Part shown: piece after piece, positions 16,581-24,504 of the stretch
Position numbering within the stretch: position 1 is the first letter of the stretch
How the letters are laid out: each line of letters starts with the position of its first letter
Assembly (NCBI GenBank): GCA_020636045.1
Contig: JACJYP010000016.1
Coordinates: 1 to 64,000 of the forward strand
Length of the DNA: 64,000 bases
Reading direction: 5' to 3'
DNA from: Lewinellaceae bacterium
GTDB taxonomy: Bacteria > Bacteroidota > Bacteroidia > Chitinophagales > Saprospiraceae
Program-made: the position numbers and the translations under genes
Notes under the pieces: model-generated
The model's database searches: none
What the model was told of the DNA's origin: nothing
Seen by the model: the letters and a program-made list of their open reading frames with translations, nothing else

Positions 16581-17687
16581 TCACAGGAACTCGATCAGCC
16601 ATTCGCCGAGGAAATAACCGGCGACGGCGATACCGAAACCCACGACGAACATCTCGATGCCGCTTTTCCAGAAATTCTGCCCGGTGAAAAAACTGCGGGC
16701 GGCGCCTACGGCGAAGTGTGCGAACATAGAGATCACGAACGAAGCGGCAATAGCGGGCGTGCCCTCGGTTACCAGGAACGGCGCCACCGGAATGATCGCG
16801 CCGATGGCCGTTGCCAGGCCGGTGATCCAGCCTTCGCGCAGGGGGTGTATGGCGGAGGTGTCCAGTTCCAGTTCCTGCTTCATTTTTTCTTCCAGAAAAG
16901 CCTGCTTGTCGGCCATCAGCGACTGTACCATCCGGTCGGCTTCCTCGGCCTGCATGCCTTTCGACTGGTAGATCAGGCTGAGTTCGCGCGCTTCCACCTC
17001 GGGCATCACGGCGAGTTCGAGTTTTTCCTTGCGGCGCTCGTTTTCATACACTTCCGCCTCGCTTTTGGCGGCCAGGTAGCCGGAAGAGCCCATCGACAAG
17101 GCATCGGCCAGCACACCCGCCAGCCCGGACACCACCACGAGGTGCGGTTGCACGCTGGCGCCGACCACACCGGCGATCAGGCCGAAATTGGCGGTCAGGC
17201 CGTCGTTGAATCCGTAGATGACATTGCGCAGCATGCCGCCTGATTCGGCGCTGTGCCACGATTCCTTGCTGTCTTCGTCCGTTTGCAATTGCTCGTGTTC
17301 GGCGGAATCCATTGCCAGTTGTTTGGCCAGGGCGCGGGTTTCGGGTTGTTTGGCGCGCTGGTGCAGCAGCAGGTATTCGCGCACTTCGCGCCCTTCCCAG
17401 GCGGCCATGTACTGGCGCAGGAAATTGGGTCCGAAACGGCGGGTCATCCAGGCGAGCAGCCGGGATTTGACGGTGGGGGTTCGTGTGCCCGGTGCGACGC
17501 CTTTTTCGCGCAGCAGTTTTTCCCAGGCATCCACGTGTTCGCCCTCCAGGCCGCCGAGTTCGCGGTACAGTTTCCGGTCGCGGTCTTCCGTCACCGTTTC
17601 CGTAAGCACTCCGTAGAGGTATTGAGCGTCCACTTCCTCCTGCCAGCTTTTACGCCAGATGTTCAGGTCCTGATTTTGCATGCGCAC
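16581..17687 (-). CDS. Ferritin-like/VIT1 fusion, iron or manganese transporter
   Basis: The 368-residue protein fuses a ferritin-like domain (about residues 1-140; EEVDAQYLYGVL, GEHVDAWEKLL and SAEHEQLQ supply the ExxH-type metal ligands) to a VIT1/CCC1 membrane domain (about 145-368; YGFNDGLTANFGLIAGV, MGSSGYLAAKSE, then a glutamate-rich cytoplasmic metal-binding segment and three C-terminal helices). This is the erythrin-vacuolar iron transport layout, which exports Fe2+ or Mn2+ for detoxification. Both parts look intact. A Met two codons in (17681) is an alternative start. The DUF2064 gene follows closely. Confidence 0.9.
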   Translation of the reverse strand: MRMQNQDLNIWRKSWQEEVDAQYLYGVLTETVTEDRDRKLYRELGGLEGEHVDAWEKLLREKGVAPGTRTPTVKSRLLAWMTRRFGPNFLRQYMAAWEGREVREYLLLHQRAKQPETRALAKQLAMDSAEHEQLQTDEDSKESWHSAESGGMLRNVIYGFNDGLTANFGLIAGVVGASVQPHLVVVSGLAGVLADALSMGSSGYLAAKSEAEVYENERRKEKLELAVMPEVEARELSLIYQSKGMQAEEADRMVQSLMADKQAFLEEKMKQELELDTSAIHPLREGWITGLATAIGAIIPVAPFLVTEGTPAIAASFVISMFAHFAVGAARSFFTGQNFWKSGIEMFVVGFGIAVAGYFLGEWLIEFL

Positions 17688-17825
17688 AAGGTTGTTTTAT
17701 GGAAAAAGGGTAAAAGCGCCGGCAAGTTCGGGCAAGTTGTCGGGATCGCCAATTCAAAAAGAAAAACTCCGTGCCTGTTGAAAACTTCCGGTGCCGTTCA
17801 TGCCCCTTTGTCGGGCAAACAATCG

Positions 17826-17833
17826 TACTTTTG
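17826..17833 (+). promoter_or_regulatory. Bacteroidota -7 element TACTTTTG for dnaX
   Basis: TACTTTTG fits the Bacteroidota -7 consensus TAnnTTTG exactly and ends 6 bp before the dnaX ATG. A TTTG at 17807-17810 could be the -33 element, but the 15-bp spacer is shorter than usual. Transcription from here would begin at or within a base or two of the start codon. Confidence 0.5.
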
Positions 17834-17839
17834 TGAAGC

Positions 17840-19621
17840 ATGAGCAACTTTATCGTTTCTGCCCGCAAATACCGTCCGCAGCGTTTTGAAGACGTCGTAG
17901 GCCAGCAGCATGTGGCCGGCACCCTGAAAAACGCACTGGCCACCGACCATGTAGCGCATGCATTTCTGTTCACAGGCCCCCGCGGGGTGGGCAAAACGAC
18001 TTGTGCGCGTATTCTCGCCAAGGTGCTCAACTGCGAACGCCGGACCAAGGACTACGAAGCCTGCAACGAATGCGCCTCCTGCAAGTCTTTCAACGAAAAC
18101 GCGTCGTTCAACATCATCGAACTTGATGCGGCGTCCAACAACTCGGTCGAGCACATCCGCGCCCTGATCGAACAGGTGCGTTTTCAGCCGCAGCAGGGCC
18201 AGTACAAGGTGTTCATCATCGACGAGGTGCACATGCTTTCCCAGGCAGCGTTCAACGCCTTCCTGAAAACGCTCGAGGAGCCGCCGCCCTACGCGATCTT
18301 CATCCTGGCTACCACCGAAAAGCACAAGATCATACCCACGATCCTGTCGCGCTGCCAGGTGTTCGATTTCAGACGGATCACTGTGGCCGATATGGTGCTG
18401 CACCTCAAAAATATTTGTACGAAGGAGAAAATCCAAGCGGAAGAAGACGCCTTGCACATCATCGCGCAAAAAGCCGACGGCGCCCTGCGCGATGCCCTGT
18501 CCATTTTCGACCGCATCACCAGTTTTGCCGGCAAAAAGATCCGGTACGACGATGTGATCGAAAACCTCAATGTACTCGACTACGACTACTATTTTCAGAT
18601 CGTCGACGCCCTGCTTGCCGAAGACGCTTCCACGATCCTGAACCTGTTCGACCAGATACTCCGGAAAGGCTTCGAACCCGACGTTTTTATCAACGGCCTG
18701 GCCGAACACCTGCGCAATGTGCTCGTCTGCAAGGACGAAGCCACGCTCGCCCTGCTGGAAGTCGGCGAATCGCTGCGCGAACGCTACCGCAAGCAAGCGG
18801 CCCTGGCGCCCGCTTCTTTTCTGCTGACGGCGCTCAGCCTGTGCAACGATTGCGATGTCAACTTCAAAATGGCGCGCAACAAACGCCTTCACGTAGAGAT
18901 GGCGCTGCTTAAGATGTGCTATATCAACCGGGCGGTGAAAGCGGCGCCACAATCCGCTACTGAAAAAAAAACGACTGACGAAAGCATAACAGCCGGGACC
19001 CGGCCTCCTGCGCAGGGGAACGGCAGCACTGCAGCTCCTGCCACCAACGGAAATAACAAGGAGATCGCTCCGCAGCCGGAATCGCCGGCCCAGGGCAATG
19101 CCCAGCCGCTCAGCCGCACCGAAATGATCGAACTGGCTTCTGGGCTGCGCCAGGGCCTGAAAAAGGCGGAAAATATTTCCTTACGACTCGACGCCTATGA
19201 GCAGGCCGTGGAAGTAGAAGAAGCGGAAAAAGCCGCGCTGGAAAGCCGGCTTACGCTGGAGAATGCGCAACAGGAGTGGCTTGCCTACGCCAAAACGGTC
19301 GATTCCAGGCTTGTCGGCCTCGCATTCAGCAACGCCGAATTGCGGCTGGAAGAAAAAACGCTGACCGCCGTGGTGGCCACCAATACCGACCTGAGCCATT
19401 TGCAGGGCGAACTCATGCGCATCCTCGAAGTGTTGCGCAACCGGCTCCACGACCCCCGGCTGAAAATTCGCCTCGAACTTGACGAGAGCAAAGCCCAGGC
19501 GCTACAACCGCAGGCGCCGAAGCGCCCGATGACGGCAAAGGAAAAACTCGATCAGATGAAAGAGGTCAACCCGCTGGTCGACGATCTGCTGAGGCGCTTC
19601 GATCTGAAAATGGACGAGTAA
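17840..19621 (+). CDS. dnaX: DNA polymerase III subunit gamma/tau
   Basis: This 593-residue protein is the clamp-loader ATPase. It has Walker A GPRGVGKT (residues 46-53), the zinc-binding cysteines Cys65, Cys75, Cys78 and Cys81, Walker B IIDEVHML (126-133), the LKTLEEPP segment (142-149), a sensor-1 ATTEKHKI, and a C-terminal tau region with charged and Ala/Gln-rich linkers. The start MSNFIVSARKYRP matches the conserved family N-terminus, so 17840 is well supported even though a -7 promoter element ends just 6 bp upstream. Monocistronic by spacing. Confidence 0.95.
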   Translation: MSNFIVSARKYRPQRFEDVVGQQHVAGTLKNALATDHVAHAFLFTGPRGVGKTTCARILAKVLNCERRTKDYEACNECASCKSFNENASFNIIELDAASNNSVEHIRALIEQVRFQPQQGQYKVFIIDEVHMLSQAAFNAFLKTLEEPPPYAIFILATTEKHKIIPTILSRCQVFDFRRITVADMVLHLKNICTKEKIQAEEDALHIIAQKADGALRDALSIFDRITSFAGKKIRYDDVIENLNVLDYDYYFQIVDALLAEDASTILNLFDQILRKGFEPDVFINGLAEHLRNVLVCKDEATLALLEVGESLRERYRKQAALAPASFLLTALSLCNDCDVNFKMARNKRLHVEMALLKMCYINRAVKAAPQSATEKKTTDESITAGTRPPAQGNGSTAAPATNGNNKEIAPQPESPAQGNAQPLSRTEMIELASGLRQGLKKAENISLRLDAYEQAVEVEEAEKAALESRLTLENAQQEWLAYAKTVDSRLVGLAFSNAELRLEEKTLTAVVATNTDLSHLQGELMRILEVLRNRLHDPRLKIRLELDESKAQALQPQAPKRPMTAKEKLDQMKEVNPLVDDLLRRFDLKMDE

Positions 19622-19640
19622 TTACGAGCCATCCTGAATT

Positions 19641-19796
19641 TTTCAACCCGCGATTTCAATCGCGGGATTTGCGAAAAGAGAAGAAAATTGAACCGTTTTA
19701 ACGGTTTTATTGCTTTGACCTGGCATTTGAAAACGGTTAAAACCGTTGAATATCCGCTTGTTTGTTTGCCCACGATTGAAATCGCGGGCTGAAACG
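19641..19796. repeat. Nested inverted-repeat element after dnaX
   Basis: Outer arms of about 25 bp at 19641-19666 and 19769-19794 share TTTCAACCCGCGATTTCAAT and its complement with a few differences; each arm contains a CCCGCGATTGAAATCGCGGG-type palindrome. Inner arms (about 19691-19708 and 19729-19748) are AACCGTTTTAACGGTTTT-like, also self-complementary. The design (palindromes within palindromes, no gene) matches the elements at 1.3, 7.5, 22.9 and 30.7 kb but the sequence is unrelated. It fills most of the gap before the Crp-family gene. Confidence 0.82.
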
Positions 19797-19909
19797 ACAT
19801 ATTTCCCGATTATTGAAAAAATTCGGGATGCGTCACGTTAAAATCGCCAAATGCCCCCTGTGTAACATTTTTACCCCTCCGCAAGGCGCAATTTTGTGCT
19901 AAAAATGGC

Positions 19910-20662
19910 ATGAACACACAACCGCCTGTCGCACAAAGTGTTTCTTCTTCAAAATTTGCATCCATGCAACAACCGCAAGCGCTTTGGCATCTGGAGAACA
20001 TCGACGTGACCCATCTGCTGTGCCCGACCAAACTGGGTAACGAGCAGCTCATGGCGCAGCATACCTACCGCCGCTTCAAAAAAGGCGAACCGGTGTACGT
20101 CCCTGACGATCTTTCCGACCGCATTTTTTTTATCAACGAAGGGCGCATCAAGATATCGGTGATGAACGAGGAGGGCAAGGAGATCACCAAGGCCATCCTC
20201 GGCCGCGGCGAAGTATTCGGAGAACTGGCCCTGCTCGGCGAGGCACAGCGGCATGATTTCGCTACTGCCCTCGAAGACACCACCGCTTGCGTGGTGACGA
20301 TCGACGAGTTGCGGGGATTGATGCGCGAACGCTCCGAACTCAATCTGTTCTTCATGAAAATGTTCGGCCTGCGCCAACTCGAAATGGAACGCCGGCTTGA
20401 GTCGCTGGTGTTTCGCGACAGCCGCAGCCGCATCGTGGAATTCCTGCTCAACCTTGCCAGAACGAAGGGGCAGCGCGTGGGCTACGAGTGGGTCGTGCGC
20501 AACTTCATCACACACCAGGAGATCGCCAACCTCACTGCCACCAGCCGGCAAACAGTGACCACCACCCTCAACGACCTGCGCTTTAAAAAACTCATCACCT
20601 TCAACCGCTCGCGCCTGCTGATCCGCGATATGGACAAACTGGCCGAGGAAGTACGGGTGTGA
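19910..20662 (+). CDS. Crp/Fnr family transcriptional regulator
   Basis: This 250-residue protein has a cyclic-nucleotide-binding-type beta-barrel (about residues 50-155; with RIFFINEGRIKISVMNEEGKE and GEVFGELALLGE), a dimerisation helix, and a C-terminal winged helix-turn-helix (about 180-245; ITHQEIANLTATSRQTVTTTL as the recognition region). No Fnr-type cysteine cluster is visible. The effector is unknown. The stop lies 2 bp before the next ATG, so the methyltransferase is probably co-transcribed and translationally coupled. Confidence 0.9.
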   Translation: MNTQPPVAQSVSSSKFASMQQPQALWHLENIDVTHLLCPTKLGNEQLMAQHTYRRFKKGEPVYVPDDLSDRIFFINEGRIKISVMNEEGKEITKAILGRGEVFGELALLGEAQRHDFATALEDTTACVVTIDELRGLMRERSELNLFFMKMFGLRQLEMERRLESLVFRDSRSRIVEFLLNLARTKGQRVGYEWVVRNFITHQEIANLTATSRQTVTTTLNDLRFKKLITFNRSRLLIRDMDKLAEEVRV

Positions 20663-20664
20663 CC

Positions 20665-21408
20665 ATGAAAGACAACTTCTCCGCGCAAGCCTCCATTTAC
20701 GCGCAATTCAGGCCCGGCTACCCGGCACAACTCTTTGATTTTCTGTGCGATCAGTGTGAAGTGTATGACTGCGCGTGGGACTGCGCTGCCGGCAACGGGC
20801 AAATGGCGGCCGCGCTCGCACAGCGCTTCAGGCAGGTGGAAGCCACCGATATCAGCGAAAAGCAACTGGCTCAGGCGATCCGGCAGCCCAATATCCGCTA
20901 TAGCATGGAAGCGGCGGAAACACCGTCTTTTCCGGACGAAGTTTTTGACCTGGTGGTTGTCGGCCAGGCGGCGCACTGGTTCGATCTCGATACCTTTTAC
21001 CGGCAGGCGGACCGCATGCTGAAACCCGGCGGCGTGCTGGCGTTGGTGGGGTACAACCTTTTGAGGATCGACGCCGCTACCGACACCCTGATCGACCAGT
21101 TTTACACCGGTGTATTGGGCAAGTACTGGGATGCCGAGCGGCGACTGGTCGACGAGGCTTATGCCGGTTTGCCGTTCCCGTTTCCCGAAATCGGGTTTCC
21201 GGAAATGTTCATGCAGTATGAATGGAGCGTCGATCACCTGCTGGGGTATTTGAATACCTGGTCGGCGCTACAACATTATGTCCGGGAAAACGGCCGCTCG
21301 CCGCTCGACGAGGCCTTTTTGTCGGAACTGCGTACCGTCTGGCCGAAAGAAACCGCCAAAACTGTGCGCTTCCCTATCTTCGGGCGTATCGGCAGGAAGG
21401 ATGGTTAA
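20665..21408 (+). CDS. Class I SAM-dependent methyltransferase
   Basis: A 247-residue protein with the class I Rossmann motif I (WDCAAGNGQMAAAL, about residues 33-46), motif II (VEATDISEKQL), and the post-II segment (DEVFDLVVVGQAAHWFD) typical of the UbiE/Methyltransf_11 group. An overlapping GTG start at 20659 was rejected in favour of ATG 20665, which sits 2 bp after the regulator stop. Small-molecule methylation is likely; the substrate is not evident. It probably belongs to the same operon as the Crp/Fnr gene. Confidence 0.85.
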   Translation: MKDNFSAQASIYAQFRPGYPAQLFDFLCDQCEVYDCAWDCAAGNGQMAAALAQRFRQVEATDISEKQLAQAIRQPNIRYSMEAAETPSFPDEVFDLVVVGQAAHWFDLDTFYRQADRMLKPGGVLALVGYNLLRIDAATDTLIDQFYTGVLGKYWDAERRLVDEAYAGLPFPFPEIGFPEMFMQYEWSVDHLLGYLNTWSALQHYVRENGRSPLDEAFLSELRTVWPKETAKTVRFPIFGRIGRKDG

Positions 21409-21459
21409 TATGTGTCATCTTGCATTTTTCAATATCGGGAGAAGTGCAACCTCCTAAAA

Positions 21460-21700
21460 ATGAGCAACTTCGTCCTTTTTGCCTTGACGCAAAAAGGACC
21501 AAAAAAGTCAAGGCTTTATGAAAATCCAGCGATTTTGCTTGAAATCTACGGCGGCGCAAAACCAAACTCGCCCCTCCTTCGTCGGGGCTCGGACAAGGTT
21601 TTGCTTTACCCGCCTCCGATTTCGCAAAATCGGGATTTCCATAAGGCCAGTTTCCTCGTAACCTAATTTGTTACAAAATATGCGTCTTCTCAGAATTCGC
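21460..21700 (+). repeat. Dispersed structured intergenic repeat, copy B
   Basis: Second copy of the element at 3201-3446, same orientation. The first stem is GTCCTTTTTGC / GCAAAAAGGAC, a compensatory change from GTACTTTTTGC / GCAAAAAGTAC in copy A: the third base of the left arm and its partner on the right arm both differ, so pairing is preserved. The long outer arms (about 21511-21528 and 21632-21648), the inner GATTTTGC/GCAAAATC pair and the central GCCCC...GGGGC hairpin are also kept. Loop segments are diverged. The rest of the 21409-21732 gap holds nothing else. Confidence 0.85.
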
Positions 21701-21732
21701 AATGACACATGTAAATCACCCATCGCATTGTC

Positions 21733-22839
21733 ATGCCCGAACCGTTAAAAAACATGTTCTCCCCGGCGCTACTGGAGCCGTTCGCGGGAGAGGTAAAAGC
21801 CGTGTGGCCCGCATTCCCGGCGCAGCAATTTCTCAAAAACGTCTTTAACGAACACTGGGCAAACCTTGAACTCAAACAACGGGTGCGCCATATCAGCAAG
21901 GTACTCCGCAGCCTGCTGCCATCTGATTACCCCGAGGCCCTTGCGATCGTTGTCGGTACCGCCGGGCGCTACATCGACCGGCATGGGGAGAAACTTACGT
22001 TCGAATACACATTCCTGCCCGATTTTGTAGAGCAATACGGTGTGGAAATGCCCGACTATTCCATACCGGCACTGGAGACGATCACCCGCTGGAGCAGCGC
22101 GGAGTTTGCCGTGCGGCCGTTTCTGCTGCAATATCCCGACCGCATGTACGCCCGGATGCTCGAATGGTCGAGGCACAGCAGCCCGATGGTGCGCCGGCTG
22201 AGCAGCGAAGGCATCCGCCCGCGGCTTCCCTGGGGCATGGGCGTGCCGGCGCTCAAGCGCGACCCGACACCTATATTGCCGATCCTCGAAAACCTGCGCG
22301 CCGATCCCGCCGAGACGGTGCGCCGATCGGTGGCCAACAACCTCAACGACATTGCCAGGGACCATCCCGACCTTGTACTTGACATAGCCGGCCGCTGGCT
22401 GGGCCGATCACCGGAGACGGACTGGGTGGTGCGCCACGCATGCAGGGGGCTGCTGAAAAAAGGCAATCCAAAAGCCCTCGCCCATTTCGGGTTTCGGCAG
22501 GGGGTAGAGGGCATCGAAGTATCCGGTCTGGAATGCACGGCTGCCGTTCCGGTCGGCGGGCGGCTTGTCTTCTCCTTTTCCGTGAAAAACACGACGGCAT
22601 CGCCTGCGCAGATCCGTCTGGAATACGGCATTGATTTTCAGACACTTTCCGGGAAAATATCTTCCAAGGTGTTCAGGATCAAAGAGATGAAAATATTGCC
22701 CGGGCAAACGGAGCATATCTCCCGTTCACAGCGTTTTCAGGATTTTACCACGCGCAAGCATTATCCCGGCGCACATCAACTCCGTATCTTGCTAAACGGG
22801 ATGCCTGTGGCTGAACGGGCTTTTAAGGTAACCCCGTGA
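21733..22839 (+). CDS. AlkC-like DNA alkylation repair protein
   Basis: A 368-residue protein with HEAT-like helical repeats (about 1-250) matching the AlkD/AlkC DNA glycosylase superfamily (KQRVRHISKVL, SSEFAVRPFL-type repeat starts, RRLSSEGIRPRLPWG, SVANNLNDIARDHPD, WVVRHACRGLLKKG), followed by an immunoglobulin-like beta domain (about 260-368). The Ig-like tail identifies AlkC rather than AlkD. AlkC excises 3-methylated adenine and cytosine bases from DNA. Substrate range here is inferred from family. The gene starts 32 bp after the dispersed repeat copy B. Confidence 0.85.
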   Translation: MPEPLKNMFSPALLEPFAGEVKAVWPAFPAQQFLKNVFNEHWANLELKQRVRHISKVLRSLLPSDYPEALAIVVGTAGRYIDRHGEKLTFEYTFLPDFVEQYGVEMPDYSIPALETITRWSSAEFAVRPFLLQYPDRMYARMLEWSRHSSPMVRRLSSEGIRPRLPWGMGVPALKRDPTPILPILENLRADPAETVRRSVANNLNDIARDHPDLVLDIAGRWLGRSPETDWVVRHACRGLLKKGNPKALAHFGFRQGVEGIEVSGLECTAAVPVGGRLVFSFSVKNTTASPAQIRLEYGIDFQTLSGKISSKVFRIKEMKILPGQTEHISRSQRFQDFTTRKHYPGAHQLRILLNGMPVAERAFKVTP

Positions 22840-22848
22840 CCCCAAGCT

Positions 22849-22960
22849 CTGGTTGGTTTGGGGTTTTCAGGTGACGCAGTACCTCCAATCTCTGGTTGGG
22901 GCGCCCTAACCAACCAGAGGTTGGGGGTACTGTGGGGCGCCTGACCAGAGGGGGAGTACT
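22849..22960. repeat. Nested inverted-repeat element between the AlkC-like gene and pyrD
   Basis: A CCCCAA...TTGGGG hairpin (22850-22864) is followed by a long imperfect inverted repeat: about 22868-22901 (CAGTACCTCCAATCTCTGGT core) against 22905-22942 (ACCAGAGGTTGGGGGTACTG core). A further CCAGAG/GTAC fragment follows to 22960. It is non-coding and could act as a terminator for the upstream gene. Repeat sequence is unrelated to the other nested elements. Confidence 0.75.
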
Positions 22961-23044
22961 AAAAATATCCTGACCGGATGCCCGATCATTGCCCGACAAT
23001 CCGGATTTTTACGCCACTACCACTGATCACTGCTATCGCCAACC

Positions 23045-24091
23045 GTGTACCGACTACTTAAACCTTTCCTTTTCGCCCTTTCTCCTGAAACCGCCCACCG
23101 CGTCACCGTCTTCATGCTCGATCTGGCTGCCGCTTTTCCACCGACCCGGTGGTTGCTGCGTGCGTGGTATTCCCCGAAAGGCGCGCAATCGGGAAAAACC
23201 GTCATGGGACTGGAGTTTCCCAACCCGGTAGGCCTGGCAGCGGGGTTCGACAAGGATGGACGGCACATCGAAAGCCTGGCCTGCCTGGGTTTCGGGTTCA
23301 TCGAGGTGGGTACGGTGACCCCGTTGCCGCAGGAAGGCAACCCGCGCCCGAGGCTGTTCCGCCTGCCGGCCGACCGCGCGCTCATCAACCGCATGGGGTT
23401 CAACAATGAAGGGCTGGGTGCACTGGCGGAGCGCCTGAAAGCCTGGCGGACAAAAAACACATCCGGAAAAGTGCTGATCGGTGGCAACATCGGAAAAAAC
23501 AAGGTCACGCCCAATGAAGCGGCGGAAAGCGATTATCTGAAATGTTTCGATGCGCTGCACCCCTGGGTCGATTATTTTGTGGTAAACGTCAGTTCGCCCA
23601 ACACGCCCGGGCTGCGCGCGTTGCAGGAAAAGGCGCCACTCACGCGGCTTTTGACGCTGCTGCAAGAGAAAAACAGGACGCTTGAGTTGCCACGGCCCAT
23701 CCTGCTGAAAATTGCGCCCGACCTCAGCGACAACCAACTCGACGACATCGCTGCAATCATTGGCGACACGGACCTGGCCGGCGTCATCGCCACCAATACC
23801 ACGATCTCCCGCAAAGGCCTGAATACACCGGAGGCAGAAGTAAACGCCATGGGCGCTGGCGGCTTGAGTGGCGCGCCTGTGCGTGCGCGGGCTACCGCAG
23901 TGATCCGCTATCTGCGTGAAAAACTGGGGAAAGATGCCGTGATCATCGGCGTGGGAGGCATCGATTCGCCGGAGGCTGCGCGCGAAAAACTGGACGCAGG
24001 CGCCGATCTGGTGCAGGTGTATACGGGCATGATATACGAAGGCCCCGCGTTGGTGAAGCGTATCTGCGACGTGACCCCGACCTTGCGTTAG
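23045..24091 (+). CDS. pyrD: Dihydroorotate dehydrogenase (quinone), class 2
   Basis: A 348-residue class 2 DHODH. The N-terminal membrane-associating helices (about residues 1-40) precede the FMN barrel: GLAAGFDKDGRHI, VGTVTPLPQEGNPRPR, INRMGFNNEG, and the catalytic Ser in VVNVSSPNTPG. FMN-phosphate binding is at IGVGGI and QVYTGM near the end. It oxidises dihydroorotate to orotate with quinone reduction at the inner membrane (pyrimidine synthesis). The start is GTG at 23045, giving the usual MYRLLKP N-terminus; no better ATG exists. The stop TAG is followed in frame by the orphan domain at 24092. Confidence 0.95.
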   Translation: MYRLLKPFLFALSPETAHRVTVFMLDLAAAFPPTRWLLRAWYSPKGAQSGKTVMGLEFPNPVGLAAGFDKDGRHIESLACLGFGFIEVGTVTPLPQEGNPRPRLFRLPADRALINRMGFNNEGLGALAERLKAWRTKNTSGKVLIGGNIGKNKVTPNEAAESDYLKCFDALHPWVDYFVVNVSSPNTPGLRALQEKAPLTRLLTLLQEKNRTLELPRPILLKIAPDLSDNQLDDIAAIIGDTDLAGVIATNTTISRKGLNTPEAEVNAMGAGGLSGAPVRARATAVIRYLREKLGKDAVIIGVGGIDSPEAAREKLDAGADLVQVYTGMIYEGPALVKRICDVTPTLR

Positions 24092-24409
24092 GCCTATCTG
24101 GGTACGCTTAACTGCCCTGTCAGCATACCTCCCCCTTCTTTTCGCGCGGTACAGGCGCCGGTTGTACAGGTTTTTCCCAATCCTAGTTCCGGGGATCTGT
24201 ATATCGATCTGTCGGCCTGGGAATCCGGGGCAGTGCGCATATGGCTGGACGATGCCCTTGGGCACCGGCTGCGCAGCATGAGCGTAGAGACTGCATCGCA
24301 ACCGCAGAAAATTTCGCTGCCGGAAAATTTGCCCGACGGATTGTACATCCTTGGCGTGTTACTGCCCGATGGCAAGGGACAACTGATCCGCGTTGCCCTG
24401 TTTCGTTGA
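24092..24409 (+). pseudogene. Orphan T9SS sorting-domain remnant
   Basis: Directly after and in frame with the pyrD stop, about 105 codons are open and encode a recognisable T9SS type A C-terminal domain: VFPNPSSGDLYIDLS, then LPDGLYILGVLLPDG and a terminal RVALFR before TGA at 24407. There is no start codon ahead of the domain (the first ATG lies within it). Nothing upstream encodes a secreted protein, because pyrD fills that space. The simplest reading is the 3' remnant of a deleted secreted-protein gene; readthrough of the pyrD stop is unlikely for a membrane-bound enzyme. The remaining 95 bp to the next gene hold nothing evident. Confidence 0.7.
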
Positions 24410-24504
24410 GATCAGGACAGCAATGTATGTTTTCAGTTGTTTTCCGGTTTTTTAATGACATTAGCAGTGATAATTGAATTATCTGACCAGAAAAAATATC
24501 GATC

